A DNA stretch of 7,203 nt from Oscillospiraceae bacterium (lineage in GTDB: Bacteria > Bacillota > Clostridia > Oscillospirales > Oscillospiraceae): NCBI GenBank assembly GCA_016290695.1, contig JAEEUX010000131.1, forward strand, positions 1 through 7,203, in the 5' to 3' direction. Of this stretch, positions 1-4,536 are shown piece by piece. Positions within the stretch are counted from its first letter, which is position 1. Every line of letters starts with the position of its first letter. The position numbers and the translations under genes were made by a program. The notes beneath the pieces are model-generated. The model saw nothing but the letters and a program-made list of their open reading frames with translations. It had not been told where the DNA came from and did not search any database.

Positions 1-19
1 AGGGAGGGTCGCGGGGGAG

Positions 20-184
20 CTAGGCGGGGTCGAAGGGCTTGTTCAAATCGACGGGGGAGAGCGCGACCTTCGGGTGCATGGGGTGTTCGTCCTGAGCGTA
101 TTTCTCGGCGGGCGCGTCTACCATGTCGAGCGTGAAGTATTTATAAAGAGGGGATTTCTTCTCTTCTTCGGTAACAGGAACCAT
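20..184 (-). CDS. 54-residue hypothetical protein, third gene of the reductase operon
   Basis: I do not recognise this protein. It is a short open frame from an ATG at 184-182 to a TAG at 22-20. A perfect AGGAGG (complement of 194-199) lies 9 bases before the ATG, which is the main reason to believe it is translated. That Shine-Dalgarno sequence overlaps the TGA of the flavoprotein gene, and stop and start are only 14 bases apart, so translational coupling is likely. The product starts MVPVTEEEKKSPLYKYFTLD and is hydrophilic and charged, with many prolines in the second half. It has no cysteines, no membrane segment and no signal peptide, so it should be cytoplasmic. It could be a small accessory peptide that binds the flavoprotein-ferredoxin pair, for example in place of the C-terminal tail that this AprB-like ferredoxin lacks; that is inference. 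TAG also ends the long gene at 4537, so read-through here is unlikely. Confidence 0.68.
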   Translation of the reverse strand: MVPVTEEEKKSPLYKYFTLDMVDAPAEKYAQDEHPMHPKVALSPVDLNKPFDPA

Positions 185-193
185 TATTCGTTA

Positions 194-199
194 CCTCCT
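194..199 (-). promoter_or_regulatory. Consensus ribosome binding site for the 54-residue gene
   Basis: The minus strand reads AGGAGG, 9 bases upstream of the ATG at 184. Its first base is also the last base of the upstream TGA stop (201-199), so ribosomes finishing the flavoprotein are positioned to reinitiate. This is the main support for the small gene being real. Confidence 0.75.
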
Positions 200-1869
200 C
201 AGTTCTGCGGCTGCGCGGGCCATCCGGCGATGGGAACGTCCATGGTGGAGAGCGTCATATCGCCGCCCTTGTTCTCGACGATGATCCATTTGAGCCAGTT
301 TTTGTTATCCATTTCGGGATAATCCTCACGCAGGAACCAGCCTCTGGACTCCTTGCGCATTTCGGAAGCCTTGTAGTGCATCTCGGCGGAGAGAACCATA
401 GCCTCGGCCTCGCGGCAGTTAAGCAGCTCGTGCCAGTCCTTGGCCTTCATCTGCGGGACGAGCTTCTTGGCTTCGTTTACAAAGCCCATAGCCTTGTCCA
501 TGCGGTCTTTGTGCATCCAGACGCTCAGCTCAACGGGAGCCATAGCCTTCTGGACGAACTCGATGACCTTCACGGGACTTACGCCGTCCGCCTTGTCCAG
601 CGGAGCGAAGAGAGCGTTAACGTCTTTCTCGACGGCAGCGTCGGAGATGGCGCCGAAGGAGGCTTCAATCTTCTGCGTGCCGATGGCCTCGCCGCAGACA
701 AGAGCGTCAAACACGGCGTTGAGGATGCCCGAGCCGCGGTTTCTTCCCGGAGGCGCAGGGACGGCGCCGGCAAGGCCGGAACCGCTGTAGCAGCAGTCGC
801 CGACGGCGTAAAGGCCGGGGATTGTGGTCTGCATATCATGGCCGACCATGATGGGGGACTGCTCGCCGATGAACATCGGGCAGATCTCGAGATCGGTATC
901 GACGGCGTTGCCGCTTTCGTCGTTAAGTACGCGGAACTTGTGTCCGTAGGGACGGTTCCAGAGACGCTCAAGCGCACCATCGTCGCCGCCCTGGGGGCCG
1001 AAATCGAGGTGGATGGGGCCGTTTCCGGCGGTCATTTGGGTATACCACTCGCGGATGGCGTTGCTGTTTATATCGGTTTCGCGGAATTCGCGGAAGTTCT
1101 TGGTGATGAACTCGTTCTTAGCGTTATACATGAAGTTTTCGCCGAAAACTATTTCGTTGTGGCTCTTTACCTTCGCGAGCTGCGCGAAGTTGCCGAACTC
1201 GGCATTGCGCATTGCTGCGCCCGCTCTGTAAGCCGCGGCGATACCGTCGCCTCTGCCGCTGCTCCACATGGAGCCGATGCGGTAGTTCTGGCTGCCGGTG
1301 GCGAGGACGATGCGCTTTGCGTTTATGAGGCTGAGCTCGCCGTCGAGAATGCTGTAAACGAGCGCGCCGGAGATATGGTCGCCGTCCTTATAAAGCTCGG
1401 CAAGAGCGGTCTTGTCGATGAAGCGGACGCCGAGTTTTTCCGCGTACTTGCGAACCTTGAGGGTTATGTCGAGGTCGACGCAGATCATCGCGGTCATCGG
1501 GCCGGTGGGCATAACGTGATAGGTCCCGTCATCGTTCTTGGGGAGGTTTACGCCCCAGGAGGCGAGCTTATCAAGCATTTCCGTGTTCATGGAAACGTAC
1601 TTCATCATAAGCTCCTGGTCGCCGAGGAAGGCGCCGATGGCGTTAGCGTGGAAAACGGCGAACTCGGCGGGATCGATGCGGTTAAGGTCAAAATACTGCA
1701 AAACGCCGCCGCCGCGGTTGGCCTTGCCGGAATAACCGGCGAAGTTCTTTTCAACAACCAGAACGTCGAGCTCGGGGTTATGCTCCTTGAGAGACGCGGC
1801 GCAGGCAAGTCCGCCGATACCGCCGCCGATAATCAATACGTCACTTTGAAGTTTATTTATGGTTTTCAT
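199..1869 (-). CDS. FAD-dependent oxidoreductase, fumarate reductase/AprA-like flavoprotein subunit
   Basis: A 556-residue soluble flavoprotein of the FAD_binding_2 superfamily (fumarate reductase, succinate dehydrogenase, L-aspartate oxidase, adenylylsulfate reductase AprA). The Rossmann motif GGGIGG is at residues 15-20, with E40 ending the second strand. LATG is at 189-192, SGRGDG at 204-209, and the second FAD segment TTIPGLYAVGD at 348-358. The C-terminal helical domain carries ESRGWFLREDYPEMD at 507-521, a hallmark of this superfamily. No histidine occurs at 46-55, where covalently flavinylated FrdA/SdhA have it, so FAD is probably non-covalent as in AprA. The HxTMGG-type segment of true fumarate reductases before the second FAD motif is also absent (EQSPIMVGH at 336-344). 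No signal peptide or membrane segment is seen. It is shorter than typical AprA (about 650 residues). The adjacent ferredoxin should feed or drain its electrons. The substrate is unknown; organic acid, sulfur compound or enoate chemistry are all possible. The ATG is preceded by a GAGGTGAG-like Shine-Dalgarno sequence overlapping the ferredoxin stop. Confidence 0.93.
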   Translation of the reverse strand: MKTINKLQSDVLIIGGGIGGLACAASLKEHNPELDVLVVEKNFAGYSGKANRGGGVLQYFDLNRIDPAEFAVFHANAIGAFLGDQELMMKYVSMNTEMLDKLASWGVNLPKNDDGTYHVMPTGPMTAMICVDLDITLKVRKYAEKLGVRFIDKTALAELYKDGDHISGALVYSILDGELSLINAKRIVLATGSQNYRIGSMWSSGRGDGIAAAYRAGAAMRNAEFGNFAQLAKVKSHNEIVFGENFMYNAKNEFITKNFREFRETDINSNAIREWYTQMTAGNGPIHLDFGPQGGDDGALERLWNRPYGHKFRVLNDESGNAVDTDLEICPMFIGEQSPIMVGHDMQTTIPGLYAVGDCCYSGSGLAGAVPAPPGRNRGSGILNAVFDALVCGEAIGTQKIEASFGAISDAAVEKDVNALFAPLDKADGVSPVKVIEFVQKAMAPVELSVWMHKDRMDKAMGFVNEAKKLVPQMKAKDWHELLNCREAEAMVLSAEMHYKASEMRKESRGWFLREDYPEMDNKNWLKWIIVENKGGDMTLSTMDVPIAGWPAQPQN

Positions 1870-1881
1870 TGTTCACTCACC

Positions 1882-2127
1882 TCACTTATAAGCTTCAAAC
1901 GACTGCATTAGATGCTCGCTTGAATAGTCGGGGACGACCTTTATCGCGTCCTTCTTGCATACAGACTGGCAGTAGAAGCAATGCTCGCAGTCTTCAACAT
2001 ACTTGAAGACGGGCTTCTTAGCTTCCTTGTCCCATCTGATAACATCAACGAAGCAGGATTTGTAGCACTGCTGGCATCCGACGCATTTTTCGGCGTCAAA
2101 TTCGATTTTGTGCTTGGTGTTGATCAT
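1882..2127 (-). CDS. 2x[4Fe-4S] ferredoxin, AprB-like electron-transfer subunit
   Basis: An 81-residue two-cluster ferredoxin, first gene of the operon and the probable redox partner of the flavoprotein encoded next. Cysteines at 15, 18, 21, 25 and at 47, 50, 53, 57 form two CxxCxxCxxxC motifs. The usual proline after the last cysteine is missing in both (CF and CK). The spacing between the motifs and the stretch DKEAKKPVFKYVEDC (33-47) resemble the core of AprB, the beta subunit of adenylylsulfate reductase. AprB's long C-terminal tail is absent, and the tryptophan that follows the first cysteine of its second motif is E48 here. The protein ends soon after the second cluster with a short hydrophilic tail. 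I chose the ATG at 2127 because AAAGGAG lies 8 bases upstream; an in-frame GTG at 2136 would overlap that Shine-Dalgarno sequence. The TGA stop overlaps the flavoprotein's ribosome binding site. Function as a soluble cytoplasmic electron carrier is firm; the exact partner reaction is not. Confidence 0.93.
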   Translation of the reverse strand: MINTKHKIEFDAEKCVGCQQCYKSCFVDVIRWDKEAKKPVFKYVEDCEHCFYCQSVCKKDAIKVVPDYSSEHLMQSFEAYK

Positions 2128-2135
2128 CCGAGTCA

Positions 2136-2142
2136 CTCCTTT
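2136..2142 (-). promoter_or_regulatory. Ribosome binding site that decides the ferredoxin start
   Basis: The minus strand reads AAAGGAG, 8 bases before the ATG at 2127. The longer reading from GTG at 2136 would have no room for a Shine-Dalgarno sequence, so the 81-residue form is preferred over the 84-residue form. Confidence 0.8.
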
Positions 2143-2152
2143 TTGTGATTAG

Positions 2153-2169
2153 TCAGGCATAACGCCTGA
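2153..2169 (-). repeat. Short inverted repeat in the reductase operon leader
   Basis: TCAGGC (2153-2158) and GCCTGA (2164-2169) are a perfect 6-bp inverted repeat with a 5-base loop, ending about 10 bases upstream of the ferredoxin Shine-Dalgarno sequence. In RNA it could form a small hairpin in the roughly 150-base leader. There is no T-tract, so it is not a terminator. It may be a structural or protein-binding element, or chance. Confidence 0.4.
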
Positions 2170-2235
2170 ATTATGATGGTGTCTTATCTGCACAGCATGC
2201 GTCGTAGCTGCCCGGCAAAGGCAAATCCGGCGCAA

Positions 2236-2257
2236 TTACTGCGAACTTACTGCAAAC
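2236..2257. repeat. Two tandem 11-bp repeats in the divergent control region
   Basis: TTACTGCGAAC (2236-2246) is followed directly by TTACTGCAAAC (2247-2257), with one mismatch. A period of 11 bp puts both copies on the same face of the helix, as for paired protein contacts. They lie just downstream of the predicted start of the operon transcript. A regulator site is possible, but no known motif is recognised. Confidence 0.45.
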
Positions 2258-2284
2258 TGTGAAAAAATTATTTCTTTCTTATTA

Positions 2285-2313
2285 ATTTAACCATAAATGT
2301 CTTTGAAAATCAA
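2285..2313 (-). promoter_or_regulatory. Predicted sigma-A promoter of the ferredoxin-flavoprotein operon
   Basis: Read on the minus strand there is a -35 TTGATT (2313-2308), a 17-base spacer, and a -10 TTAAAT (2290-2285) preceded by TGG, an extended -10. Transcription would begin near 2278 and give a leader of about 150 bases before the ferredoxin ATG. The -35 shares one base with the opposing lysR -35, and the LysR-type inverted repeat lies immediately upstream, where an activator of this promoter would bind. The -35 is moderate, consistent with a promoter that needs activation. Confidence 0.6.
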
Positions 2314-2331
2314 ATATAGATATGGTAAAAT
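2303..2331 (+). promoter_or_regulatory. Predicted sigma-A promoter of the lysR gene
   Basis: There is a -35 TTGAAA (2303-2308), a 17-base spacer and a -10 TAAAAT (2326-2331) preceded by TGG, an extended -10. Transcription would start near 2338. The -10 lies inside the inverted repeat at 2315-2338, so a protein bound there would block RNA polymerase, which is typical LysR autorepression. A perfect TATAAT at 2349-2354 is an alternative -10 but has no good -35 at the right distance. Confidence 0.65.
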
Positions 2332-2338
2332 ATCTATA
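2315..2338. promoter_or_regulatory. Putative LysR operator, 9-bp perfect inverted repeat
   Basis: TATAGATAT (2315-2323) and ATATCTATA (2330-2338) form a perfect palindrome with a 6-base centre. It is AT-rich and dyad-symmetric, as expected of a LysR-type recognition site (T-N11-A class). It covers the lysR -10 and sits just upstream of the operon -35 on the other strand. This placement fits repression of lysR and activation of the operon from one site. Confidence 0.65.
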
Positions 2339-2352
2339 ACCAAAAGGTTATA
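2335..2352. promoter_or_regulatory. Second inverted repeat overlapping the first, possible second LysR site
   Basis: TATAACC (2335-2341) and GGTTATA (2346-2352) form a perfect 7-bp inverted repeat with an AAAA centre. It overlaps the end of the first palindrome by four bases and contains ATAA-N8-TTAT symmetry. It lies at the predicted lysR transcription start. It could be a secondary binding site or a hairpin at the 5' end of the lysR mRNA. Confidence 0.55.
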
Positions 2353-2384
2353 ATGAATTTTCAAGTCCCCGGAGGCTGCATAAA

Positions 2385-3257
2385 ATGACAAAAACACAGA
2401 TAGACTGCTTCTTCTCCGTTATCCGCCTGCACAGCTTCACGCGCGCAGCAAATGAGCTTTACATCTCTCAGCCCGCTATAAGCAGGCATATTTCAAAGCT
2501 TGAAGAGGAGCTTGGCTTTAAGCTCTTTGACCGTTCGGGCGGCGAGCTTACCGTAACTGAGGCGGGGAAGCTCATGTATGAATTCCTCAAGAACGTCCAG
2601 AAGGAATATAACGATACGCTTGAGGAAATATACCGCGTGAACAGCTCCTCCGGTAAGCTCCTGCGCATAGGCTGCCCCGAAATATGGAACCCGAGATTTT
2701 TTATAAACGCCATAAGTCATGCGCTCGAAAAAGCGTTTCCCGGTCTTCGCTTTACCGTGGAGCCGTACCGCATGCCGGAGCTGCTGTCGCGTCTGGATAA
2801 CGGCTGGTTTGACATCGTCGCGGCGCATGAATTCAATTACATTGCGATAAACGGTCCGGCTGTGGATTATCTTACCGACACGGGCTGCGGCATCCTCTTT
2901 TCACGGGAGCACTTTCCCGAGGCGAAGACCCCGGCGGATTTTTCGGAGACAAGTTTTGTTTTGTATGATTCCAACGTTTCCCGGCGGCTGAGCGCGCTAA
3001 TATCGGAGGTTTGCGCCGAATACGGCTTCCAGCCGAAGATAAGGGCGGTGAGCCAGCCTGCCTCCGCGCTTTTTGAAACGGCGGAGGGGAAGAGCATAAT
3101 GTTTTTCAGCGATTGGGACAGCGAAGCCTATAACGGGCTCCTTGAATATATGCCGTTATCCAAAAGAATGTCCGTGAATATCATCTATTATCCCGAAAGA
3201 CTTTCAAAAACGACGCTTGAACAGGTTGAGATTATAAAATCCGCTTTTTCCGATTGA
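2385..3257 (+). CDS. LysR-family transcriptional regulator
   Basis: A 290-residue LysR-type regulator of normal length for the family. The N-terminal winged helix-turn-helix spans about residues 3-62, with the conserved core SFTRAANELYISQPAISRHI (17-36), then KLEEELGFKLFDR (38-50) and LTVTEAG (55-61). A linker helix follows, and the effector-binding domain begins at about residue 92 with LRIGCPE. The ATG has GGAGG 9 bases upstream (2371-2375). It is transcribed divergently from the ferredoxin-flavoprotein operon across a control region with paired promoters and palindromes. By the usual LysR logic it should activate that operon in response to the substrate or a product, and repress itself. 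The effector cannot be named from sequence. The TGA stop lies inside the -35 of the next gene, and no terminator separates them, so read-through into the DUF4317 gene is possible. Confidence 0.95.
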   Translation: MTKTQIDCFFSVIRLHSFTRAANELYISQPAISRHISKLEEELGFKLFDRSGGELTVTEAGKLMYEFLKNVQKEYNDTLEEIYRVNSSSGKLLRIGCPEIWNPRFFINAISHALEKAFPGLRFTVEPYRMPELLSRLDNGWFDIVAAHEFNYIAINGPAVDYLTDTGCGILFSREHFPEAKTPADFSETSFVLYDSNVSRRLSALISEVCAEYGFQPKIRAVSQPASALFETAEGKSIMFFSDWDSEAYNGLLEYMPLSKRMSVNIIYYPERLSKTTLEQVEIIKSAFSD

Positions 3258-3283
3258 ATAACCCCGGCGTTTTGTGCTATACT
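3254..3283 (+). promoter_or_regulatory. Predicted promoter of the DUF4317 gene
   Basis: There is a -35 TTGAAT (3254-3259), an 18-base spacer and a -10 TATACT (3278-3283) preceded by TGC, an extended -10. The -35 overlaps the last codons of lysR. Transcription would start near 3290, about 30 bases before the ATG. This lets the DUF4317 gene be expressed independently of lysR. Confidence 0.6.
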
Positions 3284-3319
3284 TTTTTCCGCACTACTTA
3301 AGAAAGCGAGACAAGTATA

Positions 3320-4465
3320 ATGAATCAGAAGGAACTTAATGAAATACGCCGCCGTTTCCGCTATGACAGAAGCGCCATATCCAAGGTCTACGGCTGCTAC
3401 GTTAACGGCAACGGCCAGATAATTTCTTATATAGACAGCTCTCTCGGCATAATGCCGCAGGAGGAAGCCGAAATGTATCTCGGCATACTTAAAAAGACGC
3501 TTTCCGGCGCGCTCGGGAAAAACCTTTTGAACATAGAGTTTTCGACCCAACAGGTCATGCAGGGTGAGGAGCACAAGCTCCTTTGCGCGCTGCGCTCGTC
3601 TGAGCTGAAGGACAGCGAGGCGCGGGAAGCTCTGTATCAGCGTATAATAGAGAACGTCAGCGTTGAAAAGGAAAACTACGTTATCCTGCTCGCGTCGGAT
3701 AGCTATGACGTACCCTACCGCGGGAAGGACGGCTCATCGCAGGCGGACGCCTCGGACAGCGTGTTCAAATACTTCATCTGCTGTGTTTGCCCGGTGAAAA
3801 ACTCCACTGTGGCGCTCCAGTTTTTCGCGGAGGAAAACGAGTTTCACGGCATCGCCGCCGGACAGGTGATAACGCCGCCGCAGATGGGCTTTATGTTCCC
3901 GTCCTTTGACGACAGGCAGGCCAACATCCACCGCGCGCTTTATTATTCGCGCAAGGCACAGGAGATCCACGGCGAATTTATAGACGCTGTTTTTCACACG
4001 GTGCCGCCGATGTCCTCGCAGGAGCAGCACGACGCTTTCCAGACGGCGCTTGCCGAGTCGCTCGAAGCCGAATGCAGCATGGAGATAGTTCAGGCGGTGC
4101 ATGAGCAGATAAACGCGAAAATAACCGAGCACGCCGAACTCAAGGATCCCGAACCCCTCGAAATAAGCGCCGGCGAAGTCGCGGAGATACTGCGGGAAAA
4201 CGGCATAGACGAAGAAAAAATAAACGCCTTCAAGGCGCGCTGTGACGAGCAGTTCGGCGAAAACGCCGCGCTTGACCCGAAGAATATCATTGAAAGCAAG
4301 CGCTTCGACATAGTCATGGAGGGCGTGAAGATATCCGTCGAGCCGGATTACAGCTATCTTGTCGAGACGCGGGTGATAAACGGCAGAAAGTACATACTTA
4401 TCCCGGTTTCCAACGACATAGCCGTAAACGGAATGGGCGTAAAAATATCCGAGCAGAAAGAATAA
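3320..4465 (+). CDS. DUF4317 family protein
   Basis: A 381-residue protein that I recognise from family memory as DUF4317, a conserved protein of Clostridia with no established function. Recognisable family segments are NEIRRRFRYDRSAISKVYGCYV near the N-terminus (7-28), a KKTLSGALGKNLLNIEFSTQQV stretch (56-77), GEEHKLL (81-87) and YVILLASDSYDVPY (119-132). Further on are CCVCPVKN (153-160), GFMFPSFDDRQANIHRALYYSRKA (188-211) and, near the C-terminus, LVETRVINGRKYILIPV (347-363). The protein is full length for the family as I know it. It has no signal peptide or convincing membrane segment and should be cytoplasmic. The ribosome binding site is weak (only AAGCGAG-like purines upstream of the ATG), unlike the strong sites elsewhere in the window. 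It has its own promoter and is followed by a strong terminator, so it is probably a single-gene unit unrelated to lysR. Isoleucine is written mostly as ATA. Confidence 0.9.
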   Translation: MNQKELNEIRRRFRYDRSAISKVYGCYVNGNGQIISYIDSSLGIMPQEEAEMYLGILKKTLSGALGKNLLNIEFSTQQVMQGEEHKLLCALRSSELKDSEAREALYQRIIENVSVEKENYVILLASDSYDVPYRGKDGSSQADASDSVFKYFICCVCPVKNSTVALQFFAEENEFHGIAAGQVITPPQMGFMFPSFDDRQANIHRALYYSRKAQEIHGEFIDAVFHTVPPMSSQEQHDAFQTALAESLEAECSMEIVQAVHEQINAKITEHAELKDPEPLEISAGEVAEILRENGIDEEKINAFKARCDEQFGENAALDPKNIIESKRFDIVMEGVKISVEPDYSYLVETRVINGRKYILIPVSNDIAVNGMGVKISEQKE

Positions 4466-4470
4466 CAAAA

Positions 4471-4515
4471 CCGCGCAGAGGCCTGAAACGGAAGCCTCTG
4501 CGCGGCATGTTTTTT
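4471..4515. terminator. Bidirectional rho-independent terminator
   Basis: CCGCGCAGAGGC (4471-4482) pairs perfectly with GCCTCTGCGCGG (4494-4505), a 12-bp GC-rich stem with an 11-base loop. On the plus strand it is followed, after CATG, by six Ts (4510-4515), ending the DUF4317 transcript just after its TAA. On the minus strand the stem is followed by TTTTGTTATT (complement of 4461-4470), so it can also end the convergent nucleotidyltransferase transcript, whose stop codon is about 31 bases before the stem. Confidence 0.9.
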
Positions 4516-4536
4516 ATTGACGAATGAACGGACGAA

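Noticed and set aside
20..22. TAG of the 54-residue gene as a pyrrolysine or read-through codon
   Set aside because: TAG also ends the 748-codon gene at the expected family length, so it works as an ordinary stop here, and only 19 bases remain in the window beyond it.
376..1911. A 511-codon open frame on the plus strand, antisense to the flavoprotein gene
   Set aside because: It lies almost wholly inside a well-supported gene on the other strand. Its product is a low-complexity mix rich in A, V, E, G and H with no recognisable domain, and it has no convincing ribosome binding site. Long antisense frames arise readily in GC-rich genes with biased third positions.
2128..2136. GTG start giving an 84-residue ferredoxin
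   Set aside because: The Shine-Dalgarno sequence would overlap the GTG itself; the ATG 9 bases downstream has ideal 8-base spacing.
2349..2354. TATAAT as the main lysR -10 box
   Set aside because: The hexamer is perfect, but no acceptable -35 lies 16-18 bases upstream; the TTGAAA/TGGTAAAAT pair is better supported.
3734..4468. A 244-codon open frame on the minus strand, antisense to the DUF4317 gene
   Set aside because: It mirrors the codon structure of a recognised family protein, has no recognisable domain, and would begin inside the hairpin-terminator neighbourhood without a promoter.
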